A program made the position numbers and the translations under genes. Below are positions 1 through 7,641 of a DNA stretch of 11,491 nt, piece by piece. The stretch lies in NCBI GenBank assembly GCA_023431725.1, contig JAEYVN010000388.1, positions 1 through 11,491 on the forward strand. Reading direction: 5' to 3'. The notes under the pieces were generated by a model. It searched no databases. It was given only the letters and a program-made list of their open reading frames with translations, and was not told where the DNA came from. Position 1 is the stretch's first letter. Each line of letters starts with the position of its first letter. Source of the DNA: Pseudomonadota bacterium. GTDB lineage: Bacteria; Pseudomonadota; Alphaproteobacteria; Rhizobiales; Xanthobacteraceae.

Positions 1-1772
1 CGTTGATAGCGATCGGCACCGCGCAGCACCTGGCCATCGGCCATCTGATCGACCAGACTGCGATAGATCTCCTGCCAGGGCGTCTGGCTTTGCGGCACTG
101 CAAAACCGCCCGCTTCATCGAGAGAAACGCGTCGCCGATCGAGCTCATCCTTCGGCACCAGCATGTCGGCCGTGCCCTTGCGAAGGTCGATCCGCACACG
201 ATCGCCGGTCTGCAGCAAGGCAAGACCGCCGCCGACGGCGGCCTCCGGTGAGGCGTTCAGGATCGACGGCGAACCGGACGTGCCCGACTGCCGTCCATCA
301 CCGATGCAGGGCAGCGCTTCGATACCACGTTTGATCAGCGCGGCCGGCGGCTGCATGTTCACCACTTCGGCAGAGCCGGGATAACCGATCGGGCCGACCC
401 CGCGGATGACCAACAGCGTGTTTTCATCAATCTCAAGCGACGGATCGTCGATCCGCGCGTGATAATCTTCCGGTCCATCGAACACCACTGCGCGGCCTTC
501 AAAAGCATCCGGATCGTCAGGATTGGACAGATAGCGCGCACGGAAATCCTCGGAGATCACGCTGGTCTTCATGATCGCCGAGTCGAACAGGTTGCCGCTC
601 AGGGCCCGAAAGCCGGCTTCCTTCTTCAAGGGCTTGGCATAGGGCCAAATGACATCGGTATCGCTGGTCTTGGCGTTGCTCACATTCTCGGCGAGGGTCT
701 TGCCGTTGATGGTTCTGGCATCGCCGTGGACGCGACCGGCGGCAAGCAATTCATGCATCACGGCCGGCAAACCGCCTGCGCGATAATATTCTTCGCCGAG
801 ATATTTGCCTGCGGGTTGCATGTTGACGAGCAGAGGCACATCGAAGCCGACCTGCTCCCAGTCGTGAATCGAAACATCGACGCCGATATGCCGTCCAATG
901 GCGTTGATATGAATCGGTGCATTGGTTGAGCCGCCGATCGCCGAACAGACAACAATCGCATTCTCGAATGCTGCACGCGTCATGATGTCGGACGGCTTGA
1001 GATCCTCATGCACGATGTCAACGGCGCGCAATCCCGTTTCATACGCGATCTGCGCGCGCTCCCGATAAGGTGCAGGAATCGCCGCACAGCCAGGCAGCGA
1101 CATGCCGAGCGCCTCGGCCAATGCATTCATGGTCGAGGCCGTGCCCATCGTGTTGCAATGGCCGATCGACGGGGCCGATGATGCAACGATGGCGAGAAAT
1201 TCCTTGTAGTCGATCTTTTCGGCGGCAAGATCCTTGCGGGCCTGCCAGATCACGGTACCCGAACCTGACCGCTCGCCCTTCCACCAGCCATTCAGCATCG
1301 GTCCGCCGGACAGGACGATGGCCGGAATGTTCACCGTCGCCGCCGCCATGAGACAGGCCGGCGTCGTCTTGTCGCAGCCGGTGGTCAGCACCACGCCGTC
1401 GATCGGATAACCGTAAAGCACCTCGACGAGGCTGAGATAGGCCAGGTTACGGTCCAGTGCCGCCGTCGGCCGCTTGCCTGTCTCCTGGATGGGATGACAG
1501 GGAAATTCGAACGCAATACCGCCGGCATCGCGAATGCCATCACGCACGCGCTTGGCCAACTCGATGTGATGGCGGTTGCAGGGGGACAGATCGCTACCGG
1601 TTTGCGCAATGCCGATGATGGGCTTGCCGGATGCGAGTTCGTCGAGTGTCAGGCCATAGTTGAGATAGCGTTCGATATAGAGCGCCGTCATCCCGGGATT
1701 GTCCGGATTATCAAACCACAGCCGCGATCGCAGTGGGCGAACCGGCTTCGTCTCCTTTGTCGTCTTCGTCAT
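1..1772 (-). CDS. IlvD/Edd-family sugar-acid dehydratase (D-xylonate/L-arabinonate dehydratase type), 3' end cut by window
   Basis: Dehydrates an aldonic acid to its 2-keto-3-deoxy acid using a [2Fe-2S] cluster and Mg2+; a cytosolic step of non-phosphorylative pentose oxidation. 590 codons are visible with no stop; the family is about 580-600 residues, so perhaps ten to fifteen are missing. The three cluster cysteines are present: C65 (SPCNRHH), C133 (GCDKTT) and C206 ([10 protein letters not shown]). The serine of the RQSGTS motif, general base in this family, is S496. The N-terminal [20 protein letters not shown] and the C-terminal TPWQEIYR resemble, from memory, Caulobacter XylD and rhizobial L-arabinonate dehydratase more than biosynthetic IlvD. 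The ATG at 1772 is preceded by a weak GGAACGG. It lies 56 nt after the membrane-protein gene on the same strand, so co-transcription is possible. No other sugar gene is in the window, so the substrate (xylonate, arabinonate or another) is undecided. Confidence 0.9.
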   Translation of the reverse strand, partial: MTKTTKETKPVRPLRSRLWFDNPDNPGMTALYIERYLNYGLTLDELASGKPIIGIAQTGSDLSPCNRHHIELAKRVRDGIRDAGGIAFEFPCHPIQETGKRPTAALDRNLAYLSLVEVLYGYPIDGVVLTTGCDKTTPACLMAAATVNIPAIVLSGGPMLNGWWKGERSGSGTVIWQARKDLAAEKIDYKEFLAIVASSAPSIGHCNTMGTASTMNALAEALGMSLPGCAAIPAPYRERAQIAYETGLRAVDIVHEDLKPSDIMTRAAFENAIVVCSAIGGSTNAPIHINAIGRHIGVDVSIHDWEQVGFDVPLLVNMQPAGKYLGEEYYRAGGLPAVMHELLAAGRVHGDARTINGKTLAENVSNAKTSDTDVIWPYAKPLKKEAGFRALSGNLFDSAIMKTSVISEDFRARYLSNPDDPDAFEGRAVVFDGPEDYHARIDDPSLEIDENTLLVIRGVGPIGYPGSAEVVNMQPPAALIKRGIEALPCIGDGRQSGTSGSPSILNASPEAAVGGGLALLQTGDRVRIDLRKGTADMLVPKDELDRRRVSLDEAGGFAVPQSQTPWQEIYRSLVDQMADGQVLRGADRYQ

Positions 1773-1828
1773 GATCCGTTCCAGGGCGACGCAAGATGGA
1801 CAACGAGCATGAAGCCGCTCTGGTTCCG

Positions 1829-3130
1829 CTATCCATCCGCCGTTTGGGGCATGGGCGTAAACAACAGCTTGTCGATGCGCTTGCCGTCCATATCGAGGAC
1901 TTCGATCCGCCACCCGGGAATTTCAAACGTCTCGCATTCGTCGGGAATATGGGCGAGTCGATCCAGCGCGAAACCGGCGGCCGTATGGAATTCACCATCG
2001 ACTTCGGGCAGTTTCAGCTTGTCAATCAGTTCGCTGACTGGCGCGCGCCCATCGACCAGCCACGACCCATCAGGCCGGCGCACGATGTCCTCGGAGTGCT
2101 GCTCATGTTCTTCGCCGAGATCGCCGGCAATGCCTTCCAGAACGTCGTTCAGCGTCGCAACGCCCAGGAAGTCACCATATTCATCGACCACGAAGGCGAT
2201 ATGGACCGGTGTCGACTTGAACGTCTCGAGTAGGCGCAGGACCGGCATGGTTTCAGGAACGAAGGCTGGTTCGATCAAGCGGTCCTCGACCCGGATGCCC
2301 TGCCCTGCGACCAGATCCGCAACCAGATCCTTTTTCTGAATAACGCCGAGCGGCCGGCCGATATCGCCGTCACGGGCAACCACGATACGCGAATAAGGAC
2401 AATCGACGATCTCACGTTCGATGGTGTTCTTGTCGTCGGCGAGATCGATCCAATACACGTCGGGCCGCGGTACCATCACCGACGCAACCGAGGAATCAGC
2501 CAGCGCCAGCACGCCATGGATCATCTCTTCCTCGACTTCATCGATGACACCGGCTTCCGTGCCCTCGGCAATGGCGATCCTCACCTCTTCTTCGGTGACA
2601 CCGTCGGATCGCTTGTCCGGAACGCGCATCAGCTTCAATAGCAGGGTCGTCGAGTTTTCGAGAAACCAGACCAGCGGACGCGCGATCACCACAAGGACTT
2701 GCAGCGGACCCGCTACGGTTGCAGCGATCGGCTCCGGCTTCAGAAGTGCAATGCGCTTCGGAACGAGTTCGCCAACGACCACAGACAGGGCGGTGATCGC
2801 TATGACGACGATAATGAATGCGATTTCCTCGCCGCGCGGCGCAAAGAATGGATAACGATTGAGCACCTCGCCCAGGCGAGCGCCCAATGTGGCGCCGCCA
2901 TAGGCGCCGGACAGAATGCCGATCAGCGTGATCCCGACCTGAACGCCGGACAGGAAGCGGCCGGGCTGCTCAGCCAGCTTCAAAGCGCGAGCTGCGCCGG
3001 CGCTGCCCCCATCGGCCATTTGTTGCAGGCGAATGCGCCGCGAAGACACAATCGCCAGCTCCGCCATTGCGAAAAAGCCGTTGAGCAAAATCAGCCCAAC
3101 GACGATGGCGAGTTCGAGCCAAACCGTCAT
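1829..3130 (-). CDS. Hemolysin-family membrane protein: CNNM (DUF21) + CBS pair + CorC/HlyC domain
   Basis: A 433-residue protein with the full three-part architecture of the CNNM/CorC/TlyC family, which is linked to Mg2+/Co2+ export; 'hemolysin' is a historical name and not evidence of toxicity. The CNNM membrane domain covers about residues 1-200, with hydrophobic segments near 4-25, 62-85, 100-123 and 135-160. It includes the family-typical [16 protein letters not shown] at the start and [12 protein letters not shown] later. A CBS pair follows (about 215-335, with MVPRPDV and [19 protein letters not shown]). The C-terminal CorC_HlyC domain (about 350-430) has DGSWLVDGR and GEFHTAAGF. The ATG at 3130 has a good Shine-Dalgarno AAAGGGA just upstream and a promoter candidate at 3184-3212. 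The dehydratase follows 56 nt after the stop. The transported ion cannot be read from sequence. Confidence 0.92.
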   Translation of the reverse strand: MTVWLELAIVVGLILLNGFFAMAELAIVSSRRIRLQQMADGGSAGAARALKLAEQPGRFLSGVQVGITLIGILSGAYGGATLGARLGEVLNRYPFFAPRGEEIAFIIVVIAITALSVVVGELVPKRIALLKPEPIAATVAGPLQVLVVIARPLVWFLENSTTLLLKLMRVPDKRSDGVTEEEVRIAIAEGTEAGVIDEVEEEMIHGVLALADSSVASVMVPRPDVYWIDLADDKNTIEREIVDCPYSRIVVARDGDIGRPLGVIQKKDLVADLVAGQGIRVEDRLIEPAFVPETMPVLRLLETFKSTPVHIAFVVDEYGDFLGVATLNDVLEGIAGDLGEEHEQHSEDIVRRPDGSWLVDGRAPVSELIDKLKLPEVDGEFHTAAGFALDRLAHIPDECETFEIPGWRIEVLDMDGKRIDKLLFTPMPQTADG

Positions 3131-3183
3131 AATTCCCTTTGTGGCATGCCAGAGCCATACCCTGCAACTGGCACTCTTGACCT

Positions 3184-3212
3184 CGTTTAGAAAGGGCTCA
3201 GGATCGGGTCAA
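3184..3212 (-). promoter_or_regulatory. Candidate sigma-70-type promoter for the membrane-protein gene
   Basis: On the minus strand TTGACC (3212-3207, five of six matches to TTGACA) is followed after exactly 17 nt by TAAACG (3189-3184), within CTAAA, which resembles the -10 element of alphaproteobacterial housekeeping promoters. The start point would be near 3177, giving a leader of about 47 nt before the ATG at 3130. Prediction from pattern only. The rest of 3131-3426 holds no gene I can support. Confidence 0.4.
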
Positions 3213-3378
3213 CTGATAGCCCTCTGAACTCTCTCCACAGCTTTTGCCACACCGAACCTTAACTAACATGCCGGGTTCGGACGAGGGACCGCCCGGAGTT
3301 CTGCTTCTGACCGGCCCACCGATCGCAGCGATTTTTGAGATGATAGGACCGGCTGCTTTCTGTGAGGCGTCCCGAGTG

Positions 3379-3401
3379 TTGCGCCAATGCCTATTGGGCA
3401 A
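3379..3401 (+). promoter_or_regulatory. Imperfect hairpin in the 5' leader of the aminotransferase gene
   Basis: TTGC and CCAAT (3379-3388, with one bulged G at 3383) pair with ATTGG and GCAA (3393-3401) around a GCCT loop, giving nine base pairs. The hairpin ends 14 nt before the GGAGA ribosome binding site and 25 nt before the ATG at 3427. It lacks a following T-run, so it is not a terminator. It may be a leader structure or chance. Confidence 0.3.
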
Positions 3402-3426
3402 CGATCGATCAAACCGGAGAACCGAC

Positions 3427-4608
3427 ATGCTTCGCACCATCGCAGCCTTTGATCGCATCGGTGAAGAGAATGCATTCGCCGTGCTGGCAAGAGCCAATGC
3501 GCTGGCTGCGCAGGGTCGCGATATCATCAATCTCGGTATCGGCCAGCCGGATTTCCGCACGCCCGATTTCATCGTCGAGGCGGCGATCAAGGCATTGCGC
3601 GACGGTCATCATGGGTACACGCCGGCAACCGGCATTCCGCAATTGCGCGAGGCGGTCGCCGCCGACCTGCACAAACGCTTCGGCGTCGATGTCTCGCCTG
3701 ACAATGTGATGATCATGCCGGGCGGCAAGCCGACCATGTTCATGGCCATCATGATGTTCGGCGAACCGGGCGTGGATATCCTCTATCCCGATCCGGGTTT
3801 TCCGATCTATCGCTCGATGATTGAGTTCACTGGCGCCAATCCTGTGCCGGTCCCGATCCGCGAAGAGAACGGCTTTGCTTTTTCCGCCGACGAGACCTTG
3901 AAGCTGCTAACGCCGGAATCGCGCCTGCTGATCGTCAACTCACCGGCCAATCCGACCGGCGGCGTCACCCCAAAGAGCGAGGTCGACAAGCTGGTGGCGG
4001 GTCTCGACCAGTTTCCTGACGTCGCCATCATGTCCGACGAAATCTACGATCACATGACCTATGACGGTGAACAGCATGTCTGCCTGCTGTCGTATCCCTC
4101 GATCCGCGACCGGCTGATCCTGCTGAATGGCTGGTCCAAGACGTACGCAATGACCGGCTGGCGGCTCGGCTATGCCGTGTGGCCCGGCAAGCTTTACGAC
4201 TACGCGCGCAAGCTCGCGGTCAATCTACATTCCTGCGTCAATGCGTCTGCCCAATTCGCCGGCCTCGCTGCACTTCAAGGTCCGCAGGACGAGGTGCACA
4301 ACATGATCGCTGAATTCGACAGGCGCCGCAAAGTCGTGGTCGACGGCCTGAACAAATTGCCCGGCATCTCCTGCGCAACACCCAAAGGCGCGTTCTACGC
4401 CTTCCCCAATATCAAGCAGACCGGATGGAAAGCAAAAACGCTCGCCGCATCGCTTCTCGAAGAGGCGGGCGTCGCCATCATCGGCGGACCGGATTTCGGT
4501 ATTCTCGGTGAAGGCTATGTGCGCCTGAGTTATGCCAATTCAACGGACAATATTCTGAAAGCGCTGGATCGGATGGGCGAATTTCTGCAGGACCGCAAGG
4601 CGGCCTGA
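3427..4608 (+). CDS. PLP-dependent class I/II aminotransferase (AspC-like fold I)
   Basis: Transfers an amino group between an amino acid and a 2-oxo acid with pyridoxal phosphate; cytosolic. The 393 residues match the usual family length. Visible motifs are the substrate-binding NLGIGQPDF (35-43), YTPATGIPQLREA, the cofactor-binding N175 in NPTGG, D204 and Y207 in SDEIYD (pyridine nitrogen and O3'), the Schiff-base K238 in SKTYAMTGWR with phosphate-binding R246, and R366 in YVRLSYANS for the substrate alpha-carboxylate. The frame is open upstream to 3244, but the ATG at 3427 is chosen because it has GGAGA at 3416-3420 and because family homology begins at MLRTIAAFDRI; the upstream extension looks like non-coding leader. 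The amino-acid substrate (aspartate, aromatic or other) cannot be determined. The exonuclease gene follows 95 nt downstream on the same strand. Confidence 0.93.
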   Translation: MLRTIAAFDRIGEENAFAVLARANALAAQGRDIINLGIGQPDFRTPDFIVEAAIKALRDGHHGYTPATGIPQLREAVAADLHKRFGVDVSPDNVMIMPGGKPTMFMAIMMFGEPGVDILYPDPGFPIYRSMIEFTGANPVPVPIREENGFAFSADETLKLLTPESRLLIVNSPANPTGGVTPKSEVDKLVAGLDQFPDVAIMSDEIYDHMTYDGEQHVCLLSYPSIRDRLILLNGWSKTYAMTGWRLGYAVWPGKLYDYARKLAVNLHSCVNASAQFAGLAALQGPQDEVHNMIAEFDRRRKVVVDGLNKLPGISCATPKGAFYAFPNIKQTGWKAKTLAASLLEEAGVAIIGGPDFGILGEGYVRLSYANSTDNILKALDRMGEFLQDRKAA

Positions 4609-4703
4609 CGGCCAGGAGCCTTCCGTAGAGTCTCCCTGTAAAGACTGTGACCCATGCATCGGCGCGTCTGGAAATCCGGCGGCCGGCGCCTTATTACACG
4701 CGC

Positions 4704-5519
4704 ATGAAACTCAAGGTCACAACCTGGAATGTCAATTCGGTGCGCTTCCGCATCGATCTCGTGGCAAAATTCATCAAGGCGGCGCGGCCGGACGTCCTGT
4801 GTCTGCAGGAAACCAAATGCCCTGACGACAAATTTCCGCTCAAGCGTTTCAAGCGGCTCGGCTACGAACATGCCGCAATGAACGGCCAGAAGGGGTATCA
4901 CGGCGTCGTCGTTCTTTCGCGCTTTCCGTTCGAATCGACCAGTAAGCGCGGCTTCTGCGACCTTACCGATTCGCGCCACATCTCGGTGACGCTGGGCGAA
5001 CAGGCCGGCCTGAAGGATCCCATCGTCATCCATAATCTTTATGTTCCTGCTGGCGGCGATATTCCCGATCCTGAAGTCAATCCGAAATTCAAGCACAAGC
5101 TTTCATTCCTCGACGAGATGCGCGATTGCGACGAGGTGCACGTCAACGGCAATGCGCGCTCGATCCTGCTCGGCGATCTCAATGTGGCGCCGCGCGAGCA
5201 TGATGTATGGAGCCACAAGAAACTACTCGACGTCGTCTCGCATACGCCGATCGAAACCGAAAAACTCAACGCTGCGCAGAAAGCCGGTGGCTGGGTCGAT
5301 GCGATGCGCGAATTGGTTCCCGAGCCGGAAAAGCTGTACACGTGGTGGAGCTATCGCTCCCCAGACTGGAAAGCTGCGGACAAGGGCCGCCGCCTCGACC
5401 ACATGTGGCTGGCGCCGGCACTGATGGATCGCGTGTCTGACATCAAGATTGCCAAGGAAGCACGCGGCTGGGCGCAGCCGTCGGATCATGTGCCGGTAAC
5501 AGCGACCTTCGAGGTTTAA
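4704..5519 (+). CDS. xth: Exodeoxyribonuclease III / AP endonuclease (XthA-type)
   Basis: Cuts DNA at abasic sites and removes 3' blocking groups in base excision repair. The 271 residues fit the ExoIII/APE1 fold. The active-site set is complete: N9 (TWNVNSVR), E36 (LQETK), Y113 (NLYVPAGGD), D158 and N160 (GDLNVAP), D232 (RRLDHMW), and the D261-H262 pair in the C-terminal SDHVPV. The frame stays open to a GTG at 4647, but the conserved N-terminus of the family starts at MKLKVTTWNVNS, so the ATG at 4704 is used. There is no visible Shine-Dalgarno. A TTATTA lies 7 nt before the ATG, so a leaderless message is conceivable but unsupported by a good -35. The next gene is convergent. Xth paralogues are common in this order, so this may not be the only copy. 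Confidence 0.95.
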   Translation: MKLKVTTWNVNSVRFRIDLVAKFIKAARPDVLCLQETKCPDDKFPLKRFKRLGYEHAAMNGQKGYHGVVVLSRFPFESTSKRGFCDLTDSRHISVTLGEQAGLKDPIVIHNLYVPAGGDIPDPEVNPKFKHKLSFLDEMRDCDEVHVNGNARSILLGDLNVAPREHDVWSHKKLLDVVSHTPIETEKLNAAQKAGGWVDAMRELVPEPEKLYTWWSYRSPDWKAADKGRRLDHMWLAPALMDRVSDIKIAKEARGWAQPSDHVPVTATFEV

Positions 5520-5534
5520 GGAATTAACCCGGGC

Positions 5535-5554
5535 ACGCGAATGTTTCTTCGCGT
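5535..5554. terminator. Stem-loop between convergent xth and cNMP-domain genes (possible bidirectional terminator)
   Basis: ACGCGAA (5535-5541) and TTCGCGT (5548-5554) form a perfect 7-bp stem with a 6-nt loop. It lies 15 nt past the xth stop and 19 nt past the end of the opposing gene. The placement suits a shared terminator. There is no T-run on either side, so intrinsic termination is doubtful. Confidence 0.4.
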
Positions 5555-5573
5555 TCCGGTGATCGGAAAAGCT

Positions 5574-6038
5574 CTAGGCGCTGCCCTTGGGATTGAGTGT
5601 GTCCCGCACCAGCATCATATCGGCCATCGATTGACGGGCGCGGCGCATGAGAAAATCGCGCAGCCGAACGGCGGCATCAGCATCGTCTTCCAGGATCTTC
5701 CTGAACATGCTGCGCGAGATGCGCATCACCGTGCCCGATGCCTGCGCCGTCGCACTGAGCGGTTTGACCGCATCACTGATCAGCGCAAACTCGCCGAGCA
5801 AAAAGCCCGGTCCTGCTTCCATCACGGTGGAAGGAGATGCCGGATCGACCTTGAGATTGAACGTGCCTTCCTGAACGAGGTAAGCGCAATCGATTCGTTC
5901 GTTCGGGCGAAAGAGGATTTCACCTTCCTCCACCTGTCTTGTTTCCGCTGCAACGGCAATCAGGCGCAAGACAGGGCGGCCGAGGACTTTGAGCATCGGC
6001 ACTTGTTCCAGGATCGAAATGTCCTCGTCGATGCTCAT
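5574..6038 (-). CDS. Stand-alone cyclic-nucleotide-binding-fold protein with degenerate phosphate cassette
   Basis: A 154-residue protein consisting of one CRP-type cNMP-binding beta-roll (about residues 12-118) and a short C-terminal helical tail; there is no helix-turn-helix, so it is not a complete CRP/FNR transcription factor. The beta-roll reads EEGEILFRPNERIDCAYLVQ, then the cassette GEFALISDAVKPLSAT (82-97). The ribose-contacting glutamate is kept (E83), but the arginine that holds the cyclic phosphate (R82 of E. coli CRP, followed by Ser/Thr) aligns with L94. Canonical cAMP or cGMP binding is therefore doubtful. The start at 6038 gives the family-like MSIDEDISILEQVPML; the open frame extends to 6293 but there overlaps the regulator gene. 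No Shine-Dalgarno is evident. It lies 119 bp downstream of the response regulator in the same direction and may share its transcript. The physiological role is unknown. Confidence 0.85.
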   Translation of the reverse strand: MSIDEDISILEQVPMLKVLGRPVLRLIAVAAETRQVEEGEILFRPNERIDCAYLVQEGTFNLKVDPASPSTVMEAGPGFLLGEFALISDAVKPLSATAQASGTVMRISRSMFRKILEDDADAAVRLRDFLMRRARQSMADMMLVRDTLNPKGSA

Positions 6039-6054
6039 TGATGGAGTGCCGCGA

Positions 6055-6099
6055 GCGTGATGCCGAAAATTGCGAACCGGTTTCCGGAAAACGTCATGC
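6055..6099. repeat. REP/RIME-like imperfect palindromic element
   Basis: An imperfect palindrome built from GCGTGATG at one end and CGTCATGC at the other (six of eight positions complementary), around AACCGGTT (6075-6082) and TTTCCGGAAA (6081-6090), each palindromic. From memory this pattern (CATGA...TTTTCCGGAAACCGGTTCGC...TTTTCGG) is a dispersed intergenic repeat of Rhizobiales genomes. Only one copy is in the window, so dispersal is not shown here. Confidence 0.55.
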
Positions 6100-6124
6100 T
6101 CTTTTGATTTTATGCGACCGTGCA

Positions 6125-6150
6125 TGATTTGGATCGGGTGATCCAAATCA
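6125..6150. repeat. Perfect 11-bp inverted repeat just after the response-regulator stop
   Basis: TGATTTGGATC (6125-6135) and GATCCAAATCA (6140-6150) pair perfectly around GGGT. The stem begins 7 nt beyond the regulator's stop codon in the leftward transcript. No T-run follows in either direction, so it is more likely a transcript-stabilising or REP-like hairpin than an intrinsic terminator. The flanking GCATGATC suggests it belongs with the neighbouring palindromic element. Confidence 0.6.
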
Positions 6151-6157
6151 GCATGAT

Positions 6158-6844
6158 CTAAGGCACCAGCTTGTATCCGCCGGCATCCGTCACAAGGATT
6201 GCAGGATTCGTGGCGTCCTTCTCGACCTTCTGACGAAGCCGATAGACGTGCGTTTCGAGGGTGTGAGTGGTCACGCCCGAATTGTAGCCCCACACCTCCT
6301 GCAGCAAGGTCTCACGTGACACCGGCCGCTGGCCAGCGCGATAGAGATAACGAAGGATCGCGGTTTCCTTCTCGGTCAGCCGCACCTTGTTACCCTTGTC
6401 GCCGGTCAAAAGCTTCGAGCTTGGACGGAAGCTGTAAGGCCCAATTGTAAAGACGGCATCCTCGCTGGCCTCGTGCTGGCGAAGCTGGGCCCGGATACGG
6501 GCCAGCAGGACGGCGAACCGAAACGGCTTGGTCACATAATCGTTAGCGCCGGCCTCAAGACCCAGAATGGTGTCCGAATCGGTATCATGGCCCGTCAGCA
6601 TGATGACGGGCGCCTTGAAGCCGGACTTCCGCAACAGACGGACTGCCTCACGTCCATCCATATCGGGCAAGCCGACATCCATAATCACGAGGTCGATCTG
6701 TCCGGCCTTGGCTGCCTGAACCCCTTTGGCGCCATTTTCCTCGCCAAAAGCCTCGAATTCCTCATGCAAAGCGAGTTGCTCGACGAGCGTGTCCCGCAGC
6801 TCGGCATCGTCATCGACGATCAGGATTTTTCGTACATTCGACAT
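6158..6844 (-). CDS. OmpR/PhoB-family response regulator, no partner kinase in view
   Basis: A 228-residue two-domain transcription factor. The receiver domain (about 5-120) has the acidic pocket D11-D12, the phosphoacceptor D56 (IMDVGLPDMDG), T84 (MLTGHD) and K106 (YVTKPF), so phosphorylation looks intact. The C-terminal winged helix (about 130-226) carries LTEKETAILRYLYRAGQRPVSRETLL, VWGYNSGVTTHTLETHVYRLRQKVE and a final GGYKLVP. The ATG at 6844 has a G-rich ribosome-binding sequence (GGGGGG) at a suitable distance, and a promoter candidate lies at 6880-6908. No histidine kinase is adjacent; the downstream gene is a cNMP-fold protein and the divergent gene is a YkuD protein. It is not CtrA by sequence. 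Target genes are unknown; the divergent envelope gene is a natural candidate, by position only. Confidence 0.93.
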   Translation of the reverse strand: MSNVRKILIVDDDAELRDTLVEQLALHEEFEAFGEENGAKGVQAAKAGQIDLVIMDVGLPDMDGREAVRLLRKSGFKAPVIMLTGHDTDSDTILGLEAGANDYVTKPFRFAVLLARIRAQLRQHEASEDAVFTIGPYSFRPSSKLLTGDKGNKVRLTEKETAILRYLYRAGQRPVSRETLLQEVWGYNSGVTTHTLETHVYRLRQKVEKDATNPAILVTDAGGYKLVP

Positions 6845-6879
6845 GAGCGGCCCCCCAAGGGCCTATGATCAGGACCCGG

Positions 6880-6908
6880 GATTTAGTCCAATATTACAGA
6901 TTTGTCGC
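6880..6908 (-). promoter_or_regulatory. Candidate promoter for the response-regulator gene
   Basis: On the minus strand GCGACA (6908-6903) is followed after 17 nt by TAAATC (6885-6880), inside ACTAAATC, which matches the alphaproteobacterial -10 pattern GCTANAWC at seven of eight positions. The predicted start near 6873 gives a leader of about 28 nt. Pattern match only. Confidence 0.4.
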
Positions 6909-6992
6909 GAAATAAGGCATGAGAGATTAAAAGGGCAAGCGAGAGTTGCCTGATTGGTAAGTTTGGAACCGATAAAGCCATACCCGCTAACC

Positions 6993-7523
6993 ATGCCAAC
7001 ACGGCCATTAGTCCATATTCACGTACATAAACAACCTGGAACCAGAACCCGCGGTATTTTGATGGCAGGACATACCGCTATCCCCGTTGCATTGGGACGC
7101 GGCGGCATTCTAGCCAACAAACGGGAAGGTGACGGGGGCACCCCGAAGGGCACCTATCGGCTGAAGCGTCTGTGGTGGCGGCAGGATCGAATCACCCGCC
7201 CCCGGACCTTTCTGCCCGTGCGTGCGATCGGCCCGGCCGATGCCTGGAGCGAGGACCCTAACGATCGGCGGTATAACCGTCCGGTCCAACGAATGCCGGG
7301 CGAGCCGGGCGATCGGCTGATGCGGGCGGACAATCTCTACGACCTCATCATCGAGATCGACCACAATGACCGTCCGCGGGTCGCAGGGCGCGGTAGCGCG
7401 GTCTTCATCCACCTTGCTCGCGACGGCTACAAGCCCACCGCAGGCTGCGTCGGACTTCGACGTAACGACCTTTTGCGATTGCTTGAGCAGGTGGGCCCAA
7501 ACACACGCATTGTTGTGCGTTGA
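6993..7523 (+). CDS. Small L,D-transpeptidase-family (YkuD) protein with short H-to-C active-site motif
   Basis: YkuD enzymes form or exchange peptide bonds on peptidoglycan stems through a catalytic cysteine. This 176-residue protein is nearly all catalytic domain: GGTPKGTYRLKRLWWR (about 49-64), the strand AVFIH with H140, then PTAGCVGL with the predicted nucleophile C152. Only 11 residues separate H140 and C152, and the motif reads TAGCVG, not the usual S/T-H-G-C-I/V-R; this fits the compact uncharacterised YkuD group (COG3786-like, from memory). No signal peptide, lipobox or membrane segment is visible, so how it reaches the periplasm is unclear. The ATG at 6993 (MPTRPLVHIHVHKQ) is preferred to the in-frame TTG at 6954; neither has a strong ribosome site. 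It is divergent from the response regulator. The family call is firm, the reaction is inferred. Confidence 0.85.
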   Translation: MPTRPLVHIHVHKQPGTRTRGILMAGHTAIPVALGRGGILANKREGDGGTPKGTYRLKRLWWRQDRITRPRTFLPVRAIGPADAWSEDPNDRRYNRPVQRMPGEPGDRLMRADNLYDLIIEIDHNDRPRVAGRGSAVFIHLARDGYKPTAGCVGLRRNDLLRLLEQVGPNTRIVVR

Positions 7524-7641
7524 ACACCTGATTTCCGTAAAATTACGCAACCTTCCCTAGCGGGACGCGATTTCCCGATGGCGAAATCGGCGCGATCCGG
7601 CCGTTCCGGAAACGACGCCGGTCACCAGGGGAGATGCCACA

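Noticed and set aside
1494..2339. 281-codon rightward open frame across the dehydratase/membrane-protein junction
   Set aside because: It runs antisense through two well-supported genes; the protein is Ser/Arg-rich low-complexity typical of a shadow frame.
3244..3426. In-frame upstream extension of the aminotransferase
   Set aside because: Not typical of the family, and the internal ATG at 3427 has a proper GGAGA site.
4609..4703. AGTCT/AGACT inverted repeat between aminotransferase and xth
   Set aside because: Only 5 bp with no T-run; too weak to call a terminator.
6039..6293. In-frame N-terminal extension of the cNMP-domain protein
   Set aside because: It would overlap the end of the response regulator and translate the palindromic elements; family homology starts at MSIDEDI.
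6946..6976. TTGCCT/GATAAA pair as a promoter for the YkuD gene
   Set aside because: Spacing is 19 nt and both boxes are partial matches; not strong enough to annotate.
7568..7589. 7-bp inverted repeat CGATTTC/GAAATCG between the YkuD and small-protein genes
   Set aside because: Perfect but short, loop of 8, no T-run; could arise by chance in this sequence, so not called a terminator or operator.
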